Part shown: piece after piece, positions 8,306 to 16,811 of the stretch
Layout: the number at the start of each line of letters is the position of its first letter
Numbering within the stretch: position 1 is the stretch's first letter
Source of the DNA: JAJPXC01 sp964520525
Lineage (GTDB): Bacteria; Bacteroidota; Bacteroidia; Bacteroidales; Muribaculaceae
Assembly: GCA_964520525.1 (NCBI GenBank)
Contig: CAZFNR010000004.1
Span: forward strand, 62,001-126,000
Direction of reading: 5' to 3'
DNA length: 64,000 nt
Translations under genes and position numbers: made by a program
The notes under the pieces: model-generated
The model's database searches: none
The model's input: only the letters and a program-made list of their open reading frames with translations
What the model was told of the DNA's origin: nothing

Positions 8306-9363
8306 TCAGCCGATTTTAAGCCCGCGGAACCGCGCTTTTTGCTCAAAGCTATATAAGCGAACGTCCAAAGACCCAAAACGATTAGCAGGCACGTCTGAGC
8401 ACCCAGGACGAGGTTGGCAAACGCCGTCGAGTTGGCGGTGAAAAGCTCCTTGTCGGCACCCGCCGGCATATAGATGGCAAGGCCGAAGATTATGGCGTAC
8501 TGCCAAGGGCCGATACCGCCGTTTGACGGCACACCCATCGCTATGCTCGACAAGGCGAAGCACACCAGCACCGCCAGCGCGCCATGCTCAGCCACCACCT
8601 CGGCAGTGAACGGGAAAGCGAAAAACGCCACATAGAGCTGCGTGAAATAGCATCCCCATATCATTACCGTCAAGAAAAGCCAACGCCCCTTGCCGTCCAT
8701 CTTAGCAACCACGGCAAAGCCGTCCCAAAGGTTCTTGACCGTAGCCAGCACCTTCTTGACCAACTTGTTTTCGCGGCGGGCGGCAAACAACCACCACACA
8801 AGGGCTATAACCACCGCCACGGAAAGCCAAAGCCACGGCGATGTCGCCAAAGCCATAAGTCCCTCATAGGCAGCGGGGTTAGTCTTCACATAATCAATAA
8901 ACGCACCGCTTGCGAGCAAAAACGTCACCAATGTCAGCAACGCCACCGTCACCGTATCGGCAAGACGGTCGGCCACCATCGAGCCAAACACCGTGGTGAA
9001 CGAAGCGCGCTGACGCTGAGCTATGTAGCCGGTGCGCCACACCTCACCGAGCCGTGGAAACACAAGATTGACGGCGTATGTGCCGAAGATGCTGTAGACC
9101 AGCGGGGTAAGCGGGGTGGGGATGTTGAGGGCTTCGAGTTGTATACGCCACCTCATGGCCCTGAAAACGTGGGAAAATATGCTTATAAACAAAGCAAGTC
9201 CAATCCACCAAAAATCGCAATCGCGCTTGATGATTTCGACCATCTCGCGGAAATCGACCTTAGAGAAAAGCATATAGCATAGTCCGACGGTAATAACAAG
9301 CGGCACAACATATTTCAACACCGCCCCGACTATCGACTTATTTTTAGTTTCTGTTTGTTCCAT
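8302..9363 (-). CDS. Lysylphosphatidylglycerol synthase/flippase-like integral membrane protein (UPF0104)
   Basis: A 353-residue polytopic membrane protein with about eight hydrophobic segments. It carries the family blocks FRAMRWRIQLEALNIPTP, FPRLGEVWRTGYIAQRQ, ADRLADTVTV and SNGGIGPWQYAIIFGL, characteristic of the LPG synthase transmembrane region/UPF0104 family (lipid or glycolipid flippase domains). No soluble lysyl-transferase domain is attached, so this is the membrane domain alone and the substrate is unknown. I start it at the ATG at 9363 (MEQTETKNK). A longer frame to 9426 would overlap the TatD-like gene by 22 bp and would contain the promoter at 9396-9403. Confidence 0.82.
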   Translation of the reverse strand: MEQTETKNKSIVGAVLKYVVPLVITVGLCYMLFSKVDFREMVEIIKRDCDFWWIGLALFISIFSHVFRAMRWRIQLEALNIPTPLTPLVYSIFGTYAVNLVFPRLGEVWRTGYIAQRQRASFTTVFGSMVADRLADTVTVALLTLVTFLLASGAFIDYVKTNPAAYEGLMALATSPWLWLSVAVVIALVWWLFAARRENKLVKKVLATVKNLWDGFAVVAKMDGKGRWLFLTVMIWGCYFTQLYVAFFAFPFTAEVVAEHGALAVLVCFALSSIAMGVPSNGGIGPWQYAIIFGLAIYMPAGADKELFTANSTAFANLVLGAQTCLLIVLGLWTFAYIALSKKRGSAGLKSAE

Positions 9364-9395
9364 CGCAAAATAAAATGACGCAGGGTTAACAAGCG

Positions 9396-9427
9396 CAAAG
9401 GTAACTAAACTTGGCCAAATCGCCAAC
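9396..9427 (-). promoter_or_regulatory. Internal promoter for the flippase-like gene
   Basis: On the minus strand TTGG (9427-9424), a 20-bp spacer and TACCTTTG (9403-9396) lie in the last codons of the TatD-like gene and its downstream gap. They would give the two downstream membrane genes their own transcript and support the start at 9363. Confidence 0.6.
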
Positions 9428-9998
9428 CGCCATCACGGCATGAGGCCACGCGGGCGGCTATTTCGGCGATGGAAAGTGGCGAGGTGTCGGTCTCGACCCA
9501 CAGACGGTCAGCCGGAATCATGGCCGCGGTGCGGCTGTTAAACCGCTCGCCAAGCGACAGGTCAAACCCATGGCGCAGCAACTCACGGGCAAGCTCGGGC
9601 TTGCCGCGGAAACCATGCACAATCCACCGCTGTCGCGGTTTCATTTCGATTCTCAGCGCGACAACCTCAGTGAAACCTTTCACAACGTGCATGATAAGCG
9701 GCTTGCCGAGCTGTTCGCTAATATCAATGTGAACCCTCAGAATATCCAATTGCCGCTCAATCAAGCCACCTTTCAGGCGGTCAATTCCCGTCTCGCCTAT
9801 CGCTACCACCTCAGGGCGCGCGGCATCGGTCCAAAGCCGTTCCGTGTCGGGGGCTCCACCGCTACCGAGGGTATAGGGATGGATGCCCACGGAATAACGT
9901 TTCCCGGGGATAAATTCAGCGCCCGGCTCCACCGAGATAATCGAGGGGGCGGAGGCTGTCAAGTCGTGGGTGTGAATATCTATCAGCCTATCGGTCAT
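9405..9998 (-). CDS. TatD family metal-dependent hydrolase (short form)
   Basis: A 197-residue amidohydrolase-fold protein. Metal ligands typical of TatD are visible: HTH at residues 9-11 (DIHTHD), Glu in AIGETGID, His in MHVVKGF, His in VHGFRGKP and Asp in WVETDTSP. The family includes 3'-5' exonucleases acting on DNA and other phosphoesters. At under 200 residues it is about 60 shorter than classical TatD, a length usual for the Bacteroidetes paralogue that sits beside yidD and rnpA. It overlaps yidD by 4 bp (ATGA), so it is part of the hemD-rnpA-yidD operon. Confidence 0.85.
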   Translation of the reverse strand: MTDRLIDIHTHDLTASAPSIISVEPGAEFIPGKRYSVGIHPYTLGSGGAPDTERLWTDAARPEVVAIGETGIDRLKGGLIERQLDILRVHIDISEQLGKPLIMHVVKGFTEVVALRIEMKPRQRWIVHGFRGKPELARELLRHGFDLSLGERFNSRTAAMIPADRLWVETDTSPLSIAEIAARVASCRDGGWRFGQV

Positions 9999-10228
9999 GG
10001 CACCGGGTCATAGCCGCTCCCTCCCCATGGGTGGCACCGAGCTATGCGCCTCACAGCGAGCCACAGACCTTTCAGCGGCCCATGACGGCGCAAAGCCTCT
10101 ACGGCATACCGGCTGCACGTCGGGGTGAACCGGCACGACGGCGGTAGCATCGGAGAGATGCAGAGTTGATAAAATTTTATGGGTAAAATCAGCAGTTGGG
10201 CGGCCAACCGTCCGAGGCGACCGGTCAT
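9995..10228 (-). CDS. yidD: Membrane protein insertion efficiency factor YidD
   Basis: A 77-residue protein with the full YidD signature: FYQLCISPMLPPSCRFTPTCSRYA, the paired cysteines, and RCHPWGGSGYDPVP at the C-terminus. It assists insertion of inner-membrane proteins with YidC and sits at the cytoplasmic face through an amphipathic N-terminal helix. It overlaps rnpA and the TatD-like gene by 4 bp each, the usual rnpA-yidD linkage. Confidence 0.96.
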   Translation of the reverse strand: MTGRLGRLAAQLLILPIKFYQLCISPMLPPSCRFTPTCSRYAVEALRRHGPLKGLWLAVRRIARCHPWGGSGYDPVP

Positions 10229-10644
10229 GACTCGCTAGGCGATGCCGTATCCTTTTCCGGCTCTGCCGACATCTTCATCATCAGCCGGTTGAGGGCGCGC
10301 TCCACATTAGGGTAGGGGAGCAGCTTGTCGGCCACATAGATTATGCCGAAATCGATGGAACGCGACCTTAGCGACGGATAAGCGTGCTGGTTGAGACGGA
10401 ACGCCTCGCGCACGCGTCGGCGCATCTTAACCCTGTCGACGGCACGGCGCAGACGCTTCTTAGGAACCGATATAAGAAATCTAAGCGCATCCTCACCGTC
10501 GCGGCGCCCGTCGTTGACGCGCCACACGCCGCGGAGAGGGTAGCATAAGGCGGCCTCCGCGCCGGCGGCGGTGGATGAAAACAGCATATCTATTGCCGTT
10601 TCGCTACACAGCTTTTGACGTTTTGGAAGACCGAATTGCTTCAT
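10225..10644 (-). CDS. rnpA: Ribonuclease P protein component
   Basis: Protein subunit of RNase P, which removes 5' leaders from tRNA precursors. The 139-residue product has the RNR-type basic motif at residues 71-83 (RVKMRRRVREAFR), preceded by LRFLISVPKKRLRRAVDR, as in the family. The C-terminus carries about 15 extra polar residues (EPEKDTASPSES). Translation is coupled to yidD by a 4-bp overlap, and hemD lies 5 bp upstream. Confidence 0.94.
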   Translation of the reverse strand: MKQFGLPKRQKLCSETAIDMLFSSTAAGAEAALCYPLRGVWRVNDGRRDGEDALRFLISVPKKRLRRAVDRVKMRRRVREAFRLNQHAYPSLRSRSIDFGIIYVADKLLPYPNVERALNRLMMKMSAEPEKDTASPSES

Positions 10645-10649
10645 TATTC

Positions 10650-11408
10650 CTATTTGGCGCGGTTTCCGGCTGTCTCCTCTTTCAGAAACAGGTCGAGAGC
10701 GGCTGTCATCGACGGTGCTTTGGCCGACGGAGCCTCAAGGTCGAGACGCAGGCCGGCGTCACGCACCGCTTTGGCAGTTGTCGGGCCAAAGCAGCCTATC
10801 TTGATTTCGTTCTGTTCGAACTGGGGGAAATTTTTCAAAAGCGAGGCGATTCCCGACGGGCTGAAAAACAAGAGCATATCATAGTCAAACGCCTCATCAG
10901 GGCCGAAATCGTTGCTGACCGTGCGATACATCACCGCCTTTGTATAGTCGATGTGGTTGCTGTCGAGCATGTTGGTGTCATCTTTATGCACATCGCTGAC
11001 GGCATAAAGGAAACGCTCTTTGTTGTGCTTGTTCAGGTAGGGCAACAAATCGTCGAGTTTGCCCGTGTTGCCATGAAATATCTTGCGCTTGCGGTAGACG
11101 ATATATTTCTGCAGATACAGGGCTATCGACTCGGTGGTGCAGAAATATTTCATAGTATCGGGAATGCTTATGCGCATCTCCTCACACAGACGAAAGAAAT
11201 GGTCTACGGCCGTGCGTGCCGTGAAAATTATGGCAGTGAAATCTGATATGGAAATCTTCGACTGACGAAACTCTTTCGCCGACAGACCCTCTACCTTGAT
11301 AAAGGGACGGAACTCTATCTCTACGCCATATTTTTCCGCGATTTCGTAGTATGGTGATTTATCAGAGGCCGGTTTCGGTTGGGAAACTAATAATTTTTTT
11401 ATTTTCAC
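10650..11408 (-). CDS. hemD: Uroporphyrinogen-III synthase
   Basis: Closes hydroxymethylbilane to uroporphyrinogen III in tetrapyrrole synthesis. The 252-residue protein has the two-lobed HemD pattern: VSQPKPASDKSPYYEIAEKYGVEIEFRPFI at the start (first strand), IIFTARTAVDHFF, MLLFFSPSGIASLL and IGCFGPTTAKAVRDAGL. Sequence conservation in this family is low, so these blocks and the hemD-rnpA-yidD neighbourhood carry the call. A strong internal -7 element at 11515-11522 could start transcription just for hemD and the genes after it. Confidence 0.88.
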   Translation of the reverse strand: MKIKKLLVSQPKPASDKSPYYEIAEKYGVEIEFRPFIKVEGLSAKEFRQSKISISDFTAIIFTARTAVDHFFRLCEEMRISIPDTMKYFCTTESIALYLQKYIVYRKRKIFHGNTGKLDDLLPYLNKHNKERFLYAVSDVHKDDTNMLDSNHIDYTKAVMYRTVSNDFGPDEAFDYDMLLFFSPSGIASLLKNFPQFEQNEIKIGCFGPTTAKAVRDAGLRLDLEAPSAKAPSMTAALDLFLKEETAGNRAK

Positions 11409-11444
11409 TATCTCGTCGTTATGATTTGTTGCTTAATCGGCTTC

Positions 11445-12323
11445 TCAGCTCAGAATTAGGCTCAAATATGTCACTGCAGAAGCCAACAGAATCAGGGGTA
11501 CCAATTCCAAGGCGCAAAGGTACAAAATAAAATAAAGCAACGAGGGGAAATTGTGGTAAAAAATTCTAAATCCTTTAATTATAAACATCATGCGAGCAAC
11601 CACATACAAGCCTAAGGCAGCCCAAAGCATAGCGTCGGTAGCCGATGGATAAAAGACGGTGACTAATGCCGGGACCATCAACGCGATGCCGAGAAACGCC
11701 TGCGACGAGTTAAAGCCCTTGACCCATTGCGAGGCCCCGATGGGGTCGGTGAACAGATAGCCCACAAACCGATAGGCCGCGAGCTGCAACAGATAGTAGG
11801 CACCCGCTACACCCGACAACACCACTATCGGCATGAATATCGCGGCCGGGGTCGCGATATAGCCGAGGCCGCTGAGCGCGGCATAAGCCAATAACCCCTC
11901 GCACACCCACAATTGGAACAGAAGCGCCACAAGCACGCGTGTTTCGTTGGCCGTCGGGTCGTCAAACGCATTGGCGCGGCGGCGCACCGACCACATATCA
12001 GATGCGAGCACTCTGAACAGCTTCGCGCAATGTTTGAAATTGAACGCCACAAACAGAAACATCACCGTCAGCAACGTCAGTATCCCGGAGTCGGTAGCGA
12101 CGCGCGGCTGCCGCGGCACGCCGGGGAGACCCGACAGGTAGGTGGTCTCTAACGACCTGCACGCCCCGCGCTCGGAAGCCGATGAGGGGGCTTCCTCTTC
12201 GCGACAGACGGATTGCTCCCACGGAAGCGCGACGGGGGCCACACTATCTGCGGCAAGGACCGCATCCACTATGGTTACAATGGAGTCAGACGGAGCTTGG
12301 AGCGTATCGTTGGATGTTGGCAT
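11445..12323 (-). CDS. DUF4271 family membrane protein
   Basis: A 292-residue protein. The first 85 residues are polar and low in complexity (many Ser, Ala, Val); then come about six hydrophobic segments from residue 85 to the end. The conserved part (YHNFPSLLYFILYLCALELVPLILL) matches the Bacteroidetes DUF4271 family, whose gene usually precedes hemD as it does here. Function is unknown. The spacing to hemD is 36 bp, and its 3' end holds a hemD promoter. Confidence 0.8.
   Translation of the reverse strand: MPTSNDTLQAPSDSIVTIVDAVLAADSVAPVALPWEQSVCREEEAPSSASERGACRSLETTYLSGLPGVPRQPRVATDSGILTLLTVMFLFVAFNFKHCAKLFRVLASDMWSVRRRANAFDDPTANETRVLVALLFQLWVCEGLLAYAALSGLGYIATPAAIFMPIVVLSGVAGAYYLLQLAAYRFVGYLFTDPIGASQWVKGFNSSQAFLGIALMVPALVTVFYPSATDAMLWAALGLYVVARMMFIIKGFRIFYHNFPSLLYFILYLCALELVPLILLASAVTYLSLILS
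11515..11522 (-). promoter_or_regulatory. Internal -7 element for hemD-rnpA-yidD
   Basis: TACCTTTG on the minus strand inside the 3' end of the DUF4271 gene, giving a predicted RNA start near 11507 and a 5' leader of about 100 nt before hemD. The -33 element is poor. Confidence 0.45.
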
Positions 12324-12334
12324 TGCGATGATAA

Positions 12335-12922
12335 TCAGAATTTAGGCGAAAGGGTAGGGGGGTGTGGAGCGCACAAGGCCAACTCGACCGCTTGATCCAC
12401 GGTGGAAGCGACTGAGAAAAGGGCTTCATGGTCGGCGGGGATAAACCGCTCGTCGACGGCATGGCCAATCATTCCGAGCAACCGGTTATAGTAGCCGTCG
12501 GTGTTCATTATCACGATGTTACCGTCGTACAGTCCGAGCTGACGCCATGTGATGATTTCAAGAAGTTCCTCCAACGTTCCGAACCCTCCGGGCAAAGCTA
12601 TCGCGGCACGCGAAAGGCGGGCCATCGTCTCTTTGCGGATGTGCATATCGGGGGTGACTTCAAGCCTGGAAAGGCCGAGGTGGTGCCAGCCGCGGTCGAC
12701 CATGAAACGGGGTATCACCCCGATGGTCACTCCACCCGCCGATATGGCGGCGTCATTCACCGCGCCCATCAAGCCCATACACCCGGCACCCGTTATCAAC
12801 GGCAGCCCGGTCTCGGCGATGGCACGGCCGAGCCGGGCCGCCTCAGCCACATAGTGTGGGGCGACCCGCTCGCTCGACGCGCAATAGACGGTGATTCCTT
12901 TGACCGGATTATTTGTTGACAT
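12335..12922 (-). CDS. LOG family protein (cytokinin riboside 5'-monophosphate phosphoribohydrolase type)
   Basis: A 195-residue Rossmann-fold protein with the LOG/TIGR00730 signature PGGFGTLEELLEIITWRQLG at about residues 113-132 and an N-terminal ITGAGCMGLMGAVNDAA block. Family members hydrolyse the N-glycosidic bond of nucleoside 5'-monophosphates and are often loosely labelled lysine decarboxylase. The bacterial role is probably nucleotide salvage or house-cleaning; that is inference. Its start overlaps the end of the amylase gene by 14 bp, so the two share a transcript. Confidence 0.88.
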   Translation of the reverse strand: MSTNNPVKGITVYCASSERVAPHYVAEAARLGRAIAETGLPLITGAGCMGLMGAVNDAAISAGGVTIGVIPRFMVDRGWHHLGLSRLEVTPDMHIRKETMARLSRAAIALPGGFGTLEELLEIITWRQLGLYDGNIVIMNTDGYYNRLLGMIGHAVDERFIPADHEALFSVASTVDQAVELALCAPHPPTLSPKF

Positions 12923-14339
12923 AAACTCGGTACTCGCCAGGTTTAAGTGATGCGGGAAGCTCCTCGGCGGCAGCGGTGAAGTAGTTCACCATATCTTTCG
13001 CCTCGGGTGTTTCACCCTTATACTCTACAGGCTGCTCAGCGGCACCGAGATTAACCATGACAACTACTTTAGAGCCATCTTTCTCGCGCGAGAAGATGTA
13101 GAGGTCATCGCTCTTGGTGACATAGCGTTTCACCTCACCGCCAGCCTCACCGGCAAGCAAAGCCGCCTGGTTATGTTTCAGATTGTTGAGTTTCTGATAG
13201 AATGTGAAATAATCGTTACGCGGTTCCCAGTTGGGGGCTTTGTCCTTGACGAAGAACTCAAGAGCGCGGTTCATGCCGGTCTCCTGACCGGTGTAGATGA
13301 GCGGCATACCGGGCAGCGTGTAACTCAACACGGCGAATGCCTCGGTGAGATTGCCGAGACGCTCAAACTCAGTGCCTTCCCATGAATTGAGGTCATGGTT
13401 GGTAATCATGTTCATCAGGTAGGTGTCACGGGGATAAGTGGCGGCCTGCTCGGCGAGAAGCGAATCAATAGCCACAGCTTTCGTAGCGGGGAAAGTCCTC
13501 ATCTGCTCACCATCTTTCTTGAAAGAATATTGGCCTGCGGTAGCGGCGATTGCGCTGAACAGGTCTTTCATCGGCCAGTTATAGCCCATGTCGAAACCGT
13601 TTTTCTGCAATGCGGGAACACTCGCCTCGGCAAGCATGAACAGGTCGGGGTTAACCTCTTGAAGCATCGGGCGCGTCTCATCCCAGAAATCGGTGGGCAC
13701 CTCCATGGCAACGTCGCAGCGGAAGCCGTCGACACCCACTTCGGTGAGCCAGAATTTAAAAGCGTCGACCATGGCCGCGCGCATATCCTTGTTGTTATAG
13801 TCAAATTTGTAGACATCGGTCCAGTCATACGGCCCATACATATTGCCAAGCGAATCCTTGGCATACCAGTCGGGATGCTCGGTCACCCAAGCGTTGTCGC
13901 AACCCGAATGGTTAGGCACCCAGTCAAGTATCACTTTCATCCCTAAGTCATGGGCTTGCTTCACCACTTCTTTGAACTGTTCGAGTGTGCCGAACTCCGG
14001 ATTGAAAGCCTTGTAGTCCTTCACGGCGTAATAACTGCCAAGCTCACCCTTGCGGTTTTTCTCAGAAATGGGATACACAGGCATGAACCAAAGGATGTCG
14101 ACCCCGAGGTCCTTTAATCGGGGGAGCTCGCAGGCAAAAGCGGTAACCGTACCCGAGTCGGTGTACTGGCGCAAGTTCACCTCATAAATCACCGCTTTGC
14201 GGCTCCAGTCGGGGTGTTTCACGGTTGTGTAGGTTGAATCATTCTCGCCAATGGCATTGTTTTTCGCCGAGCGGTCGCTGCACCCGAAAAGCGATGTAGC
14301 CAACCCGGCAATCATAGTGAAAATTGCTAACTTTTTCAT
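12909..14339 (-). CDS. Alpha-amylase family glycoside hydrolase, lipoprotein (GH13)
   Basis: A 476-residue exported lipoprotein: signal peptide with lipobox ending at Cys20 (TSLFGC). The GH13 barrel shows the conserved regions: DWVPNH at about 139-144, GFRCDV with nucleophile Asp209, LAEAS with acid/base Glu238, and TNHD with His315-Asp316. A C-terminal beta domain runs from about residue 395. It probably hydrolyses alpha-1,4-glucans at the cell surface or in the periplasm. It is first in a nine-gene run that is otherwise housekeeping, and no susC/susD pair is nearby, unlike a classical starch locus. The promoter is at 14371-14401. Confidence 0.9.
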   Translation of the reverse strand: MKKLAIFTMIAGLATSLFGCSDRSAKNNAIGENDSTYTTVKHPDWSRKAVIYEVNLRQYTDSGTVTAFACELPRLKDLGVDILWFMPVYPISEKNRKGELGSYYAVKDYKAFNPEFGTLEQFKEVVKQAHDLGMKVILDWVPNHSGCDNAWVTEHPDWYAKDSLGNMYGPYDWTDVYKFDYNNKDMRAAMVDAFKFWLTEVGVDGFRCDVAMEVPTDFWDETRPMLQEVNPDLFMLAEASVPALQKNGFDMGYNWPMKDLFSAIAATAGQYSFKKDGEQMRTFPATKAVAIDSLLAEQAATYPRDTYLMNMITNHDLNSWEGTEFERLGNLTEAFAVLSYTLPGMPLIYTGQETGMNRALEFFVKDKAPNWEPRNDYFTFYQKLNNLKHNQAALLAGEAGGEVKRYVTKSDDLYIFSREKDGSKVVVMVNLGAAEQPVEYKGETPEAKDMVNYFTAAAEELPASLKPGEYRVYVNK

Positions 14340-14370
14340 GCGGTGATTGATTATGGTTAGATTCTTAACG

Positions 14371-14401
14371 CGAATTTACCCAAAACTTTCCCATAACCAA
14401 A
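14371..14401 (-). promoter_or_regulatory. Promoter of the amylase-led operon
   Basis: Minus strand TTTG (14401-14398), a 19-bp spacer and TAAATTCG (14378-14371), one base off TAnnTTTG. The same TAAATTCGCG variant precedes the serine acetyltransferase gene at 27898-27905. Confidence 0.5.
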
Positions 14402-14506
14402 ACTACCATCCCTAAAATCGCCAGACTTGCCCGGGTTCATTGTCATAAAGTTTTGGCGTTGACAAGTCGGAGTGGAGAGTTTATATGGTTAGAGAAGGGG
14501 GCCGTT

Positions 14507-14538
14507 CTTGCCAATCCGGGGAAAATGGAGTAACTTTG
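14507..14538 (+). promoter_or_regulatory. purD promoter
   Basis: CTTG at 14507-14510, a 20-bp spacer and TAACTTTG at 14531-14538, 21 bp ahead of the purD start codon. Confidence 0.75.
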
Positions 14539-14559
14539 TCCTCAAATCACCTATAACTG

Positions 14560-15828
14560 ATGGATATTCTATTGCTTGGTTCAGGCGGTCGCGAATCGGC
14601 GCTGGCCTGGAAAATGAGTCAAAGCCCGCTGCTGGGCAAGTTGTTTATCGCTCCCGGCAACGGCGGAACCGGTGCCTACGGGACAAACGTTGCCATCTCC
14701 CCGCTCGACTTTGACGCCCTGCGCAAGTTTGTCGACGACAACTCAATCGACATGATTGTCGTCGGAAACGAAGACCCGCTTGTAGCCGGCATATACGACT
14801 ATTTTGAAAACCACCCCGTGCTTGTCGCGGGGCCCTCGAAAGCGGGAGCGCAACTCGAGGGGAGCAAGGATATGGCAAAACGCTTCATGGTCGACCACGG
14901 AATCCCCACCGCACGCTACCGCTCGTTCACAGCCGACACCATCGAGGAGGGCTACACGTTCCTCGAATCGCTGAAAGCTCCCTACGTCCTCAAAGCCGAC
15001 GGACTCGCAGCCGGAAAAGGGGTGCTCATCATCAATGACCTCGACGAAGCTAAAAAAAGCCTTGCCGAGATGCTCGGAGGCTTGTTTGGCAAGTCATCGG
15101 CCACAGTGGTAATCGAGGAGTTCCTCAGCGGCATCGAGTGCTCTGTGTTCGTTCTCACCGACGGCAACGGCGGCTACCGAGTGCTACCCGTGGCAAAAGA
15201 TTACAAACGCATAGGGGAAGGCGACACCGGGCTCAACACCGGCGGAATGGGAGCCGTCAGCCCGGTACCGTTTGCCGACGCCGATTTCATGGACAAGGTC
15301 GAGAGCCGCATCATCCGCCCCACCATCAACGGCCTTATCGACGAGGGCATCACCTACCGCGGATTCATCTTCCTGGGACTGATTAACGTCGGCGGCGAAC
15401 CGATGGTCATCGAATACAACGTGCGCATGGGCGACCCCGAAACCGAGGCCGTGATGCTCCGCGTCGATTCCGACATTCTCGAGCTGATGAAAGCCGCTGC
15501 CGAAGGGAATCTACGCGACCTGCCGCTGAAAGAGTCACACAAAACCGCCGTAACCGTCATGATGGTGTCGGGAGGCTATCCCGGAGCATATCCCAAAGGC
15601 AAGGCAATCACAGGTACCGACAACGTGACCGACAGCATACTGTTCCACGCCGGGACCGCCGTCAACTCCGACGGACAGCTTGTCACATCAGGCGGACGCG
15701 TAATCGCCGCAAGTTCTCTCGGCGACTCTATCCCCGACGCTCTCGCTCGCAGCTATGCGTCAATCGACAAGGTTAATTTCGACGGCAAATACTTCCGTCG
15801 CGACATCGGTCGCGATCTGATGGCATGA
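14560..15828 (+). CDS. purD: Phosphoribosylamine-glycine ligase
   Basis: GAR synthetase: joins glycine to phosphoribosylamine with ATP, the second step of purine synthesis. The 422-residue protein has the N-terminal LLLGSGGRESALAWK block, the ATP-grasp lid sequences LKADGLAAGKGV and VVIEEFLSGIECSVF, the metal/ATP site EYNVRMGDPETEAVM, and the usual C-terminal domain. The start follows a clear promoter by 21 bp. It overlaps the next gene by 4 bp (ATGA). Confidence 0.97.
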   Translation: MDILLLGSGGRESALAWKMSQSPLLGKLFIAPGNGGTGAYGTNVAISPLDFDALRKFVDDNSIDMIVVGNEDPLVAGIYDYFENHPVLVAGPSKAGAQLEGSKDMAKRFMVDHGIPTARYRSFTADTIEEGYTFLESLKAPYVLKADGLAAGKGVLIINDLDEAKKSLAEMLGGLFGKSSATVVIEEFLSGIECSVFVLTDGNGGYRVLPVAKDYKRIGEGDTGLNTGGMGAVSPVPFADADFMDKVESRIIRPTINGLIDEGITYRGFIFLGLINVGGEPMVIEYNVRMGDPETEAVMLRVDSDILELMKAAAEGNLRDLPLKESHKTAVTVMMVSGGYPGAYPKGKAITGTDNVTDSILFHAGTAVNSDGQLVTSGGRVIAASSLGDSIPDALARSYASIDKVNFDGKYFRRDIGRDLMA

Positions 15829-16811
15829 AAGCGTCGGCTCTCTCCCAATACATCCACTCACGCGGCTTCGCCGCTCTGCTGACGGCAATCGCCGTCACAG
15901 GCGCGGTGGTGGCTTACTCCTGCGGCAACACCATCCCCATCTCCGGCGATAAGGGGCTGGCTCTGCCGTCGGCCAACCACTGGATTTCATCCCGGTTCCT
16001 ATCACTTGCCATAAGCCTCGGCCTCAGCCTGACAGTAGCCATGATGACGGTCTACATCAACCGCGTTTACAACGTGCTGCGCAGCATGACGATGCTATTT
16101 GCCGGGATATTTTTCATCATGCAGGCCGCCACACCCTCGCTGATGAATCAGCTATATGGCGGTATCATCGCTTGCACAGTGCTGATTGTCTGCGCATTGA
16201 TACTCTTTTCACTTTATGGCCGCCCCGACAGCACCCGCCGCGTGTTCCTGATGTTTTTCCTCGCCTCGCTCACGTCCCTGTGCCAATACACGCTGCTGTT
16301 CTACATCCCGATGCTGCTCATCGGATGCATCCAGATGAGAGTGCTCAACCTGCGCTCATTCCTCGCCGCCATGACGGGATGCGTGACACCGCTGTGGATT
16401 TTCATCGGATTCGGCATCATAACTCCTGCCGACCTCCGATGTCCCGATTTCATAAGCTACTTCGCGATGATGACCAACCGCGAAATCGCGCCTATCGCAG
16501 CCACCACAGCCGTCACAATGATAATCGGGACGTTTTTCACCCTGCTCAACCTCATGAAAATCCTGAGCTACAACAGCCGCACGCGAGCCTACAACGGCTT
16601 TTTCTCGCTGCTGCTGTTTGCCACGATACTCCTGATTATATTTGATTTTGTCGATTTGGCGGTCTACATCCCGCTGCTCAACTGCTGCGCCGCCTTCCAA
16701 GTGGGTCACTTCTTCACCTTACGGCGCGGCCGGCGAAGCTATATCGGCATATTCGCCATAATACTGATTTACATAGCGTTATACCTATGGAACGTGACAA
16801 GTTCAGGATAA
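15825..16811 (+). CDS. Polytopic membrane protein, unknown function
   Basis: A 328-residue protein with roughly eight to nine hydrophobic helices (for example residues 15-32, 59-78, 88-104, 111-128, 138-160, 175-192 and 214-236) and short charged loops. It is cotranscribed between purD (4-bp overlap upstream) and pdxB (25-bp overlap downstream). Similar genes occupy this place in other Bacteroidales; I know no biochemical function. The overlaps show tight translational coupling but do not define a role in purine or PLP synthesis. Confidence 0.75.
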   Translation: MKASALSQYIHSRGFAALLTAIAVTGAVVAYSCGNTIPISGDKGLALPSANHWISSRFLSLAISLGLSLTVAMMTVYINRVYNVLRSMTMLFAGIFFIMQAATPSLMNQLYGGIIACTVLIVCALILFSLYGRPDSTRRVFLMFFLASLTSLCQYTLLFYIPMLLIGCIQMRVLNLRSFLAAMTGCVTPLWIFIGFGIITPADLRCPDFISYFAMMTNREIAPIAATTAVTMIIGTFFTLLNLMKILSYNSRTRAYNGFFSLLLFATILLIIFDFVDLAVYIPLLNCCAAFQVGHFFTLRRGRRSYIGIFAIILIYIALYLWNVTSSG

